Assembly (NCBI RefSeq): GCF_015751765.1
Contig: NZ_JADOTX010000001.1
Coordinates: 3,348,001 to 3,412,000, forward strand
Reading direction: 5' to 3'
Source: Micromonospora ureilytica
GTDB lineage: Bacteria; Actinomycetota; Actinomycetes; Mycobacteriales; Micromonosporaceae
Length of the DNA stretch: 64,000 bases
The notes beneath the pieces are model-generated. The model ran no database searches. It saw nothing but the letters and a program-made list of their open reading frames with translations, and had not been told where the DNA came from. The translations under genes were made by a program, and so were the position numbers. Below, in pieces: positions 24,617-32,232 of this stretch. Positions within the stretch are counted from its first letter, which is position 1. Every line of letters begins with the position of its first letter.

Positions 24617-25669
24617 ATGACGGCGACAATCAAGATCGGACCGCACGCGGTCGGTGCCGGGGAGCGACCGTTCGTGGTCGCCGAGATGTCCGGCAACCAC
24701 AACGGCGATCTGAACCGGGCGCTGGCCATCGTCGACGCGGTGGCCGACAGCGGGGCGCACGCGCTGAAGCTCCAGACGTACCGGCCGGACACGATCACCA
24801 TCGACGTCGACACCCCGGCGTTCCGGATCTCCAGCGGGCACGAGTTGTGGGGCGGGGAGAACCTGTACCGCCTCTACGAGCGCGCGCACACCCCGTACGA
24901 GTGGCACGCCCCGATCTTCGAACGGGCCCGCGAGCGTGGCCTGACCGTGTTCTCGTCGCCGTTCGACGCGACAGCCGTGGAGCTGCTGGAGTCGCTGGAC
25001 GCGCCCGCGTACAAGATCGCCTCGTCGGAGCTGGTCGACCTGCCGCTGATCCGGCTCGTGGCCAGCACCGGCAAGCCGATGGTGATCTCGACCGGAATGG
25101 CGACGGTCGCCGAGATCGACGCCGCCGTACGCACCGCCCGAGCCGGTGGCGCGGCGGGAATCGTCTTGCTGGCCTGCACCGCGTCCTACCCGGCGCCGCC
25201 GGCCGACAGCAACCTGCGCCGGCTGCCGGTGCTGGCCGGCGCGTTCGACGTCCCGGTCGGGCTCTCCGACCACACGCCCGGCATCGGAGTGGCGGTCGCC
25301 TCGGTGGCGCTCGGCGCCTGCTTCATCGAGAAGCACGTGACGCTGGACCGGGCCGACGGCGGCGTGGACTCGGACTTCTCCCTGAACCCGGCCGAGCTCA
25401 CGGCCCTGGTCGCCGAGTCGGGCCGCGCGTACGCGGCACTGGGCGGCACCGCGATCGGCCCCACCCCCGCCGAGCGGGAGGGGCTACGGTTCCGCCGGTC
25501 GCTCTTCGTGGTCGAGGACGTCCGGGCCGGCGACCTGGTGACCGCGCACAACGTCCGCTCGATCCGGCCGGCCGGCGGGCTGGCCCCCGTGGAGATCGAC
25601 CGGGTCCTGGGCCGCGCCTTCACCACCGACGTCCCCCGCGGCACCCCCCTGAGCTGGGACCAGATCTAA
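24617..25669 (+). CDS. pseI: Pseudaminic acid-type synthase (NeuB/PseI family)
   Basis: A 350-residue enzyme that condenses a 2,4-diamino hexose with phosphoenolpyruvate to give a nine-carbon nonulosonic acid. The NeuB barrel shows VAEMSGNHNGDLNRAL, LKLQTYRPDTIT, PAYKIASSELVDLPLI and VGLSDHTPGIGVAVASVALG with FIEKHVTLDR. An antifreeze-like (SAF) domain fills about 290-350 (RSLFVVEDVRAGD, NVRSIRPAGG). The segment NLYRLYERAHTPYEWH is characteristic of PseI rather than NeuB. The ATG follows AGGTCGGA. It acts before the CMP-activation enzyme encoded at 36058, although it stands apart from the main pseB-C-F-G run. Confidence 0.9.
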   Translation: MTATIKIGPHAVGAGERPFVVAEMSGNHNGDLNRALAIVDAVADSGAHALKLQTYRPDTITIDVDTPAFRISSGHELWGGENLYRLYERAHTPYEWHAPIFERARERGLTVFSSPFDATAVELLESLDAPAYKIASSELVDLPLIRLVASTGKPMVISTGMATVAEIDAAVRTARAGGAAGIVLLACTASYPAPPADSNLRRLPVLAGAFDVPVGLSDHTPGIGVAVASVALGACFIEKHVTLDRADGGVDSDFSLNPAELTALVAESGRAYAALGGTAIGPTPAEREGLRFRRSLFVVEDVRAGDLVTAHNVRSIRPAGGLAPVEIDRVLGRAFTTDVPRGTPLSWDQI

Positions 25670-25681
25670 CCCGTAGCCCTC

Positions 25682-25763
25682 GCCCCGTCGATCTTGCAGT
25701 TACTGTCCCGACGAAAGGCGTGTAAGCCGCGATTCGGCGTCAGAAAGTGCAAGATCGCGGGGC
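25682..25763. repeat. Palindromic intergenic repeat (GATCTTGCA...TGCAAGATC type)
   Basis: The 10-base perfect outer arms CGATCTTGCA (25689-25698) and TGCAAGATCG (25748-25757) are extended outwards by a G/C-rich pairing with one bulge and inwards by an imperfect pairing. It sits between convergent genes, so it can work as a bidirectional terminator. It also overlaps the last 19 or so codons of the leftward gene. It shares its AAGATC/GATCTT ends with the hairpins at 43588 and 43680. Confidence 0.7.
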
Positions 25764-26188
25764 GGGAGGGTCGGGGCGAAGCCGACGGTGATCACCAGGT
25801 CGGCCACGGCGAGGGTCCGCCAGACCGCCGATCCGTCGGCCGGCGGACCCAGACCGTGGCGCCGCCACCAGACCGCCATCGGTACGTCGGTCAGCTTGCA
25901 GCAGCACTCGGCGCGGGTCCACCGCGCCCAGAAGTCCTGCGCGCCGAACCGGCGGGCGAGCGCCGGGGGCACCGGGGCATCGGCGCGCTCCGCGTCGATG
26001 GCCACCCGCCAACCGGGCGCCGATGGGCCGTACCAGCCGACGCACCGTCCGTCGTCGAGGTGGCTGCGGGTCACCGCGTCGGCCAGGTCGGCGGGAGCGC
26101 CGATGCGCAGGTGCCGCTCGGCGGCGACGAGCAGCCCCGGCACCGGACGCGGCCGGACCAGCCGGTCCAGGTCAGATGGCGGCGGCAC
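25700..26188 (-). CDS. Small 4'-phosphopantetheinyl-transferase-like protein
   Basis: This 162-residue product is encoded last in a four-gene operon. The middle part reads WRVAIDAERAD...RRF...FWARWTRAECCCKLTDVP, which follows the pattern of Sfp/AcpS-type transferases: an acidic residue in the 'ID.E' strand, then 'F...W..(K)EA..K..G' with Trp, Glu and Lys in place. Such enzymes attach the phosphopantetheine arm to an acyl carrier protein, and one is encoded at the head of this same operon. The protein is shorter than Sfp, and its last ~19 residues are read from a palindromic repeat, so the C-terminus may be altered. Its start overlaps the upstream SDR gene by 17 bases. The function call is tentative. 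Confidence 0.5.
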   Translation of the reverse strand: MPPPSDLDRLVRPRPVPGLLVAAERHLRIGAPADLADAVTRSHLDDGRCVGWYGPSAPGWRVAIDAERADAPVPPALARRFGAQDFWARWTRAECCCKLTDVPMAVWWRRHGLGPPADGSAVWRTLAVADLVITVGFAPTLPPRDLALSDAESRLTRLSSGQ

Positions 26189-26927
26189 CGTCCACCACGA
26201 TGACCTGGCCGTTGATGTTGGTGTGCTCGCGCAGCAGCATCCGTACGACCGGGGTGACCTCCACCGGCTCGGTCAGGTGACCGGTCGGGGTGCGGCGCAC
26301 GATCTGGTCGAGCTGGGTCGGACCGAGCACCGCGGACATCTCCGACGCGAAGAAGCCGGGCGCGACCGAGTTGACCAGCATCCGGCCGCCCAGTTCGCGG
26401 GCGAGCGAGCGGGTGGCGGCGTCCATGCCGCCCTTGGTGGCCGAGTACGCGACGAGGCCGGGAAAACCGCGCTGCCCGCAGATCGAGGTGATGTTGACGA
26501 TCCGTCCGCGCAGTCCCTTGGCGAGCATCCGGCGGATCACCAACCGCGTCAGCTGTAGCGGGGCCGTCAGGTTGGTCTCGATGATCCGGGCGATGTCGTC
26601 GGTGGCGGTGTGCGCGTGCAGGGAGTCCTGCCCCATGGCGGCGTTGTTGACGATGCCGTCGATCGGGCCGAGACGCTGCTCCACCTCGCGGACGAAGCTC
26701 TGCGCGGCGCGCAGGTCGGTGACGTCCACCGCGCCGACGTGCACCCGGTCGGGGTGCTCGGCGGCGAGCTTCTCCAGCTCCGGGGTGATGGTGCGGGCGA
26801 ACGCGGCCACCTTGACGCCCGCGTCGAGCAGGTCGGTGACGATGGCCAGGCCCAGGCCACGGGAACCGCCGGAGACGAGGACCACGGAGCTGGGCGGGAC
26901 GAGCTGGGTGTCGGCGGGCTCAGACAT
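26172..26927 (-). CDS. Short-chain dehydrogenase/reductase (FabG-like)
   Basis: The 251-residue classic SDR has the nucleotide loop SGGSRGLGLAIV (residues ~20-31), the NNAAMG motif near 93, the catalytic Ser in NITSICG and YSATKGGMDAATRSLAREL (Tyr and Lys) at ~160-178, with VNSVAPGFF after it. FabG-type members reduce 3-ketoacyl chains on acyl carrier protein. Here the gene overlaps the AMP-ligase gene by 8 bases and the next gene by 17 bases in an operon led by an acyl carrier protein, so an acyl-ACP substrate is plausible. A sugar substrate cannot be excluded given the surrounding nonulosonate genes. Confidence 0.88.
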   Translation of the reverse strand: MSEPADTQLVPPSSVVLVSGGSRGLGLAIVTDLLDAGVKVAAFARTITPELEKLAAEHPDRVHVGAVDVTDLRAAQSFVREVEQRLGPIDGIVNNAAMGQDSLHAHTATDDIARIIETNLTAPLQLTRLVIRRMLAKGLRGRIVNITSICGQRGFPGLVAYSATKGGMDAATRSLARELGGRMLVNSVAPGFFASEMSAVLGPTQLDQIVRRTPTGHLTEPVEVTPVVRMLLREHTNINGQVIVVDGAAAI

Positions 26928-28185
26928 CGCTCTTCAGGGTCTCCTTGACGGGAATGTCGGTCAGGACGCGAATGCGGCGTGGCACCGCGTGCTCGGGAAG
27001 CCGGTCGGCGCACCAGCGGACCAGTGCGGCCTCGTCCGCCACGCCGGCATCGGCGGGGGCGAGGACCACCTCGGCGACCACCATCCGCCCGAGCACCGGG
27101 GCGCGGCGGCCGGTCACGCGGGCCCAGGCCACCGCCGGATGACCGGCCAACACGCCGCGGACCACACCGGCGGAGACCTTGCTGCCACCGACGTTGATCT
27201 CGTCGGAGTCCAGTCGGCCGGTGATCAGCACTCGGCCGTCGAGCACCTGCACCCGGTCGCCGGTGCGGATCGGGCCGGCGAGACCGGCACCGTGGTACGG
27301 GGAGGTGACCACCAGTTCGTCGTCGCGGACGGAGAGCGTCGGCCGGCCCGGGGTTTCCCGGTCCAGCCAGTCGACCGGGAACCCGGCCCGCCCGTCGTGC
27401 ACCACAATGGACGCCCCCACCTCTGAGGACGCGTAGATCCAGGAGATCCGGGCCGCCGGGAAGACCTCCCGCAGTTGGTCCAGGATCGCCTGGTCCACCG
27501 GTTCTCCGCCGAGGGTGATCTGACGCAGCGGCACCCGGGCCAGCGCTTCGGCGTCGCGGTAGAGGGTGCGCCGCCAGAAGGTCGGGGTGCCGGAGGCGGC
27601 GTCGACCCCGTGCGCGGCAGCGACCGAGGGCCAGTCGTCCAACTCGTCGGGCTCGACCACCACCAGGTGCTGACCGGGCTGGGTCAGCGACAGGGTGACC
27701 ACCTGCCACCAGGCGTACGTGCCGGGGGCGTACGGGCAGAGCCAGGTCCGGTCGGGCTGGTCCGCCCGGACGGTGGTCAGCGTGTCGAGGGTGTGCCCGA
27801 CCCGCTTCGGACGCCCCGTCGAGCCCGAGGTCAGCAGCCAGAGCCGGTGGGGCTCGGCGGCTCGCGGCCGGGCCGGGACACTCGGGCGCACGCCGTCGTC
27901 GTCGAGGACGCTGACGGTGAACCCGGCCTCCAGCAGCTCGGCACGCATCGTGGCGTCGACCCGACTGGCGGTGCTCAGCAGCAGCTCGGTGCCGTGCACG
28001 GCGTGCTGCCGCGCCGCGGTGAGCGCGTGCACGGCGGAGTGGGCGAGCACCGCCGCCGGGTCGGGCAGTGTGGGCGTCGGCAGCGAGCGCCAGGTCAGCG
28101 CGGCGCCACCGACGACGAGTCGATTGTCGACTCCGGCCGGCTCCGGGTGTGCGGGCGCGGGGTGGCGCGACGTCGCGACGGTCAC
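26920..28185 (-). CDS. Short acyl-adenylating ligase (ANL superfamily)
   Basis: At 421 residues it is shorter than usual (500-600), with only about 110 residues before the P-loop. Core motifs are intact: LLTSGSTGRPKRVGHT (A3), YASSEVGA (A5), RTGDRV (A7), GRLDSDEINVGGSKVS (A8) and the C-terminal PVKETLKSDV with the catalytic Lys (A10). It should activate a carboxylic acid with ATP. Because its start overlaps the stop of an acyl carrier protein gene (28182-28185), that carrier is the likely acceptor. The acid is unknown. No transmembrane or fused carrier domain is present. Confidence 0.85.
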   Translation of the reverse strand: MTVATSRHPAPAHPEPAGVDNRLVVGGAALTWRSLPTPTLPDPAAVLAHSAVHALTAARQHAVHGTELLLSTASRVDATMRAELLEAGFTVSVLDDDGVRPSVPARPRAAEPHRLWLLTSGSTGRPKRVGHTLDTLTTVRADQPDRTWLCPYAPGTYAWWQVVTLSLTQPGQHLVVVEPDELDDWPSVAAAHGVDAASGTPTFWRRTLYRDAEALARVPLRQITLGGEPVDQAILDQLREVFPAARISWIYASSEVGASIVVHDGRAGFPVDWLDRETPGRPTLSVRDDELVVTSPYHGAGLAGPIRTGDRVQVLDGRVLITGRLDSDEINVGGSKVSAGVVRGVLAGHPAVAWARVTGRRAPVLGRMVVAEVVLAPADAGVADEAALVRWCADRLPEHAVPRRIRVLTDIPVKETLKSDV

Positions 28186-28433
28186 TGGTGTTGAAGCTCG
28201 ACGAGGAAGTCGAGGACGTCCCCGACGGTGGCGATGCGCCGCAGCCCGGGGGCGTCGAAGTTGAGCTCCTCCCCCGTCTCGTCCTCCACCCGCAGGGCCA
28301 GCTCGGAGAAGTCGAGCGACCGGAAGCCGATCTCCCGCAACTGCGTCGCGTCGTCCGCGGGCAGCTCCTTGTCCTGGTTCTTCAGCACCTGAGCCATGAG
28401 GTCGCGGATCTGCGCGCGACTCAATTCGTTCAT
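28182..28433 (-). CDS. Discrete acyl carrier protein
   Basis: This 83-residue acidic helical protein has the phosphopantetheine site in EIGFRSLDFSELALRVED, where the Ser of RSLD is the attachment residue and D/E residues follow as usual. The site reads FRSLD instead of the common DSLD/DSLA, which may reflect a dedicated partner enzyme. It is the first gene of the operon ACP-ligase-SDR-PPTase-like, each overlapping the next. It is divergent, over only about 73 bases, from the PseH-like acetyltransferase gene. Start ATG 28433 has only a weak site (GCGGCGC). Confidence 0.87.
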   Translation of the reverse strand: MNELSRAQIRDLMAQVLKNQDKELPADDATQLREIGFRSLDFSELALRVEDETGEELNFDAPGLRRIATVGDVLDFLVELQHQ

Positions 28434-28506
28434 GCGCCGCAGTCTACAACCCAACGAATGGATATCCGATTTCCCGGTAGGCCCGGGTAAGGTGCCTCGA
28501 CCCGAC

Positions 28507-29043
28507 GTGAACGGCGAGGAAAGCGAGACGTACGTGCTGCGCGAAGCGACGACGGACGACGTTCATCTGATGTTGTCCTGGCGTAATCAGGAAACCAATC
28601 GACAGGTCAGCAAGACCAGTCACGAGATCACCGCCGAGGAGCACGCCCGGTGGTGGTCGACGGTCCGCGACGACAGGTCGCGGCGAGTCCTGGTGTACGT
28701 CCGCGACGACCGGCCCTGCGGTGTGGTCACCTTCTTCGACCTGCGGTTGGATGGCCCTCGCACCGGCGCGTGGGGCTTCTATCTGGACGCCGACGGGCTG
28801 GCCGGGCGGGACGAGACGCTGCCGGCCTGGCTGGGGGTCATGCGGGAGGCCGTCGAGTACGCCTTCGACGGGCTGCACCTGGACCGGCTCGACGGCGAGG
28901 TGCTCGGCCACAATACCGTCGTACGACAGATGAACCGACGTTTCCGATTTGTCGAGGGGACACCACGACAGGAGCTGTCCGACGGTCGGGAAATCACCGT
29001 CATCCCGATTTCCCTGGCTCGGGCAGACCGCCGTCAGCGCTGA
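28507..29043 (+). CDS. pseH: PseH-like GNAT N-acyltransferase
   Basis: A 178-residue GNAT protein with VLREATTDDVHLMLSWRN at the N-terminus, ITAEEHARWWSTV, a PCGVVTFFDLRLDGPRTGAWGF strand region (the acyl-CoA-binding core) and NTVVRQMNRRFRFVEG near the end, matching PseH/SpsD-type sugar N-acetyltransferases. In the known pathway PseH N-acetylates the C4 amine of the aminosugar made by PseB and PseC. Here it lies back-to-back with an acyl carrier protein operon, which raises the possibility of a different acyl donor. GTG 28507 is used; GTG 28534, 10 bases after GAGGAAAG, is an equally good start and gives VLREATTDDV directly. Confidence 0.85.
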   Translation: MNGEESETYVLREATTDDVHLMLSWRNQETNRQVSKTSHEITAEEHARWWSTVRDDRSRRVLVYVRDDRPCGVVTFFDLRLDGPRTGAWGFYLDADGLAGRDETLPAWLGVMREAVEYAFDGLHLDRLDGEVLGHNTVVRQMNRRFRFVEGTPRQELSDGREITVIPISLARADRRQR

Positions 29044-29145
29044 TTGCCGGACACTTCTCCGCAATGGACCGGAACCATTAACCGGCCGTGCTCCCGGTGG
29101 ACATCCGCCGTTCACGAATAGCGGTGTCCACCGGGGCGCGGCGGA

Positions 29146-30882
29146 TCAGACCCGCCGCCAGGCCGCCCAGTGCTGCGCCGGGTTGCCACCGAGTCGAACG
29201 AAGCCGTACGCCGTGCCGTTCCAGTCGTCGGCCTGCCCGGGCGCCCAGCGGGCGAACACCACCTGCGCCGCGGCCGGCGGCTGCCCGACGCCGAACCACC
29301 GGACGTCGGTCCAGGTCACCTGGTGGCTGAGGTTGAACCGCAGGACGTAGTGCACGCCGGTCGAGGCCCACACCCGCTCGCCGGGGCGTACGCCGACGTC
29401 GGCCACCCGGGGTGTCGGCGCGGTGCTCGCGGCGGCCGGTTGCACGATCCGCTTGTCGATCACCTGCATGGTGACGAGGTTGACCACCACGAGGGCGCCG
29501 AGGATCGGCAGCCGCAGGCGGGGCACCCGGACCGCGGCGACGAGCAGCGCACAGCCGGCGATGCCGACCAGTGAGCCGACCACCGGTCGCAACTCCCGCC
29601 AGCCCCCGGTCAACGCCACCAGGTCCGGCGCGCTGAAACCGCCGTAGCGCAGCTGGTGGCCCTGGCTGGCCACGTACGCGAGTCGGGCCGCGACAAGCGC
29701 GCCGCCACCGACCAGCAGCGCCACCGCGACGGCCGCCCGGCGCAGCACCACCCGCCACCCGGCGGTGAACAGCACTCCCAGCCCGACCAGCAGCCAGAAC
29801 GGCGCGAGCATCTGCACGTAGCGGCCGTAGATCGCGTCCAGCGGTTTGCCGGTGATGCCGGACAGGATCACCGACGCGCCGCCGGCCACCCCGACGGTCA
29901 CCACAAGCGCCACACCCATCGTCCAGCGGGCCGCGTCGCCGTGCCGTGGGCGCCACAGCTCGCGCACAGCGCCGGCCCAGGCCACCCCGGCCATCCCGAA
30001 CGTGATCACCACGAGGTACCAGAGCTGGGTGGTGACCGCGGCGCCCACCCGGACCACGCCCTGGGCGGAGGCGATCGCCTCGACCATGCTGCCGCCGGGG
30101 GCGCTGCCGAGCAGGTAGACCTTGCCGCCGAGGTAACGGATGGCGGCCTCGTTGACGAGCGCCATGGCGAGTACCGGCAGCAGCGCCGCGAGCACCACGG
30201 GCGGGCTGATCCGGCGGCGGACGAACAGCAGCAGGACCAGCCCGGCGTGCACGGCCACGATCACCAGGCCACGGGAGTGCAGCAGGTGGAACCCGCCGAC
30301 CAGCAGGCCGACGGTGGCGGCGGCGAGCGGGCCGGGCCGGGCGATCCAGCGGTGCACGGCGAGCAGCCAGGCGACCACCAGCGGCGCCATCACCGCGTCG
30401 ATCATGGCGACGCCCGCGTAGAAGGCGGTGGCCGGCAGGGTCGCCGCCGCGACCGCGCCGAGCAGCGCGTACGAGCGGCGCAGCTGGAACAGCCGGCGAC
30501 CGAACAGGTACGCCAGCGGCAGCAGCGTCGAGTTCACCATCGCGTTGATCAGCTGGACGATCCGGTAGCTGTCGGTGAAGTCCCGGTCCCCGAGGAACGC
30601 CGGCGAGATCAGCATCGGGTAGCCGACCCGGCGCAAAAGGTCGTTCTCGCTGCTGAAGCCCCCCGGGCCGCCCGCGAGGGCGCGGGCGGTGTTCAGGTAG
30701 CTGTCCTCGTCGGTGTGCGCGATCGGCAGCGCGATGTGCCGGGACCACCACATCCGCCAGGCCACGCTGAGCACCCAACCGACGACCAGCAGCAGCGGCA
30801 CCAGCCAACGCCGGGTGGTCGGGCCGCTCGGCGTCTCGGCTCCCACCACCGGCCGTTCGATCACGTCACTACCGGGTGCCAT
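29146..30882 (-). CDS. GT-C type polytopic membrane glycosyltransferase
   Basis: A 578-residue protein with about twelve hydrophobic segments and a C-terminal extracytoplasmic domain of ~120 residues. After the first helix comes ALPIAHTDEDSYLNTARAL, in which the D-E-D cluster sits where GT-C (ArnT/PMT-like) enzymes hold their catalytic Asp. VGYPMLISPAF and LINAMVNSTLLPLAY follow, as in this superfamily. GGAGGCG lies before the ATG at 30882. It is divergent from pseB and convergent with pseH, so it belongs physically to the nonulosonate cluster and may glycosylate the exported polymer. Donor and acceptor are unknown. Confidence 0.75.
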   Translation of the reverse strand: MAPGSDVIERPVVGAETPSGPTTRRWLVPLLLVVGWVLSVAWRMWWSRHIALPIAHTDEDSYLNTARALAGGPGGFSSENDLLRRVGYPMLISPAFLGDRDFTDSYRIVQLINAMVNSTLLPLAYLFGRRLFQLRRSYALLGAVAAATLPATAFYAGVAMIDAVMAPLVVAWLLAVHRWIARPGPLAAATVGLLVGGFHLLHSRGLVIVAVHAGLVLLLFVRRRISPPVVLAALLPVLAMALVNEAAIRYLGGKVYLLGSAPGGSMVEAIASAQGVVRVGAAVTTQLWYLVVITFGMAGVAWAGAVRELWRPRHGDAARWTMGVALVVTVGVAGGASVILSGITGKPLDAIYGRYVQMLAPFWLLVGLGVLFTAGWRVVLRRAAVAVALLVGGGALVAARLAYVASQGHQLRYGGFSAPDLVALTGGWRELRPVVGSLVGIAGCALLVAAVRVPRLRLPILGALVVVNLVTMQVIDKRIVQPAAASTAPTPRVADVGVRPGERVWASTGVHYVLRFNLSHQVTWTDVRWFGVGQPPAAAQVVFARWAPGQADDWNGTAYGFVRLGGNPAQHWAAWRRV

Positions 30883-31248
30883 CAACGCCTCCAGAATTGC
30901 CGGCCGGACCGGGGCCACGCCGATCCGACGGGCCCGCCGGCCGGCGTCGGTGACGCACGGGGTGACCCGCTCGCACCGAGCCGGTGTGGATGTCAGGTGA
31001 ACGCGGGACCCGGCTGCGCGCAGGGGTCGCCGGGTCGTTCGCGCGGTCACTGTAACGGCCCGATCCGGCCAGGTCAGCCCACATCCGGGGCGGTCGGAAG
31101 TGTTCGCCTACGCGGTGTCCGGCATTCACGGGAGCAGAGGTTGCGGTTCACCCGCGAGCGCCGAGGAGTTAACCCGCCATGGCTAGCGTGTCACCCCGGT
31201 CGGCCGGCCCAGGGCCGCTCGTTCATCCACGAACACGGGAGCCACACA
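30883..31248. other. Divergent promoter region between the GT-C gene and pseB
   Basis: 366 bases without a gene. Towards pseB it holds GAGTTAACCCGCC and then GGCTAGCGTGTCA, where TAGCGT resembles an actinobacterial -10 box about 65 bases before the pseB start; no matching -35 was clear. The half next to the leftward gene is G/C-rich and featureless. An in-frame upstream extension of pseB is open through this region but lacks a start with a ribosome-binding site. Confidence 0.5.
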
Positions 31249-32232
31249 TTGAGTGAGTTGAATGGATCGTCCATTCTGATCACCGGAGGAACTGGTTCCT
31301 TCGGCAGGACGTTCCTCCGGCACATCCTCAACGAGGCCGACCCCGCCAGAGTGGTGGTGTTCTCCCGCGACGAGCTCAAGCAGTACGAGCTGCGCCAGCA
31401 ACTCGGCGACGACCCGCGGCTGCGCTGGTTCATCGGCGACATCCGGGACCGGCACCGCCTCACCCGGGCCATGCACGGCGTGGACCACGTGGTGCACGCC
31501 GCCGCGTTGAAGCAGGTGGACACCGCGGAGTACAACCCCTCGGAGTACATCGCCACAAACATCACCGGCTCCCAGCACGTCGTCGACGCGGCGATCGAGG
31601 CCGGCGTCAAGAAGGTCATCGCGCTCTCCACCGACAAGGCGTCCAGCCCGATCAACCTGTACGGCGCGACGAAGCTGGTCGGCGACAAGCTGTTCGTCTC
31701 GGCCAACCACTACGCCGCCCAGCACCCCACCCGGTTCGCCGTGGTGCGCTACGGCAACGTGGTGGGCAGCCGCGGTTCGGTCGTCCCGCTGTTCCGTCGG
31801 CTGGCCGCCGAGGGCAAGAGCCTGCCGATCACCGACAAGCGGATGACCCGCTTCTGGATCACGCTCGACCAGGCCGTGCAGTTCGTCATGGACTCGTTCG
31901 ACCAGATGCAGGGCGGCGAGCTGTTCGTGCCGCGTATCCCGAGCATGCGCATCCTCGACCTGGTCGAGGCCGTGGCCCCGGACGCCACCACCCACGAGAT
32001 CGGGATCCGGCCGGGCGAGAAGCTGCACGAGGAGATGATCGCGCCCGACGACAGCCGGCGGACGCTGCGCGCCGACGGCCGGTTCATCGTCCAGCCCACC
32101 ATCGCCACCTGGGGTTACCAGCCGCCGGTGGACTGCGACCCGGTGCCGGACGGCTTCGCCTACCAGTCGGACACCAACGACGAGTGGCTCACCGTCGAGC
32201 AGTTGCGCGACATGCTCGGCATCAACGGATGA
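31249..32232 (+). CDS. pseB: UDP-N-acetylglucosamine 4,6-dehydratase (inverting), PseB
   Basis: This 327-residue extended SDR catalyses the first step of pseudaminic acid synthesis, 4,6-dehydration with C5 epimerisation of UDP-GlcNAc. The nucleotide loop is ITGGTGSFGRTFL, the substrate region is VHAAALKQVDTAEYNPSEY, ALSTDKASSPINLYGATK carries the catalytic Lys region, and FWITLDQAVQFV and IGIRPGEKLHEEM follow, all PseB/FlaA1-like. Start TTG 31249 has GGGAG 8 bases upstream and gives the normal N-terminus. The stop overlaps the pseC ATG in an ATGA arrangement, so the pair is translationally coupled. Confidence 0.93.
   Translation: MSELNGSSILITGGTGSFGRTFLRHILNEADPARVVVFSRDELKQYELRQQLGDDPRLRWFIGDIRDRHRLTRAMHGVDHVVHAAALKQVDTAEYNPSEYIATNITGSQHVVDAAIEAGVKKVIALSTDKASSPINLYGATKLVGDKLFVSANHYAAQHPTRFAVVRYGNVVGSRGSVVPLFRRLAAEGKSLPITDKRMTRFWITLDQAVQFVMDSFDQMQGGELFVPRIPSMRILDLVEAVAPDATTHEIGIRPGEKLHEEMIAPDDSRRTLRADGRFIVQPTIATWGYQPPVDCDPVPDGFAYQSDTNDEWLTVEQLRDMLGING

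Noticed and set aside
29656..31248. N-terminal extension of pseB by about 530 residues
   Set aside because: It is antisense to the GT-C gene and then crosses the promoter region; the family N-terminus and a ribosome-binding site place the start at 31249.
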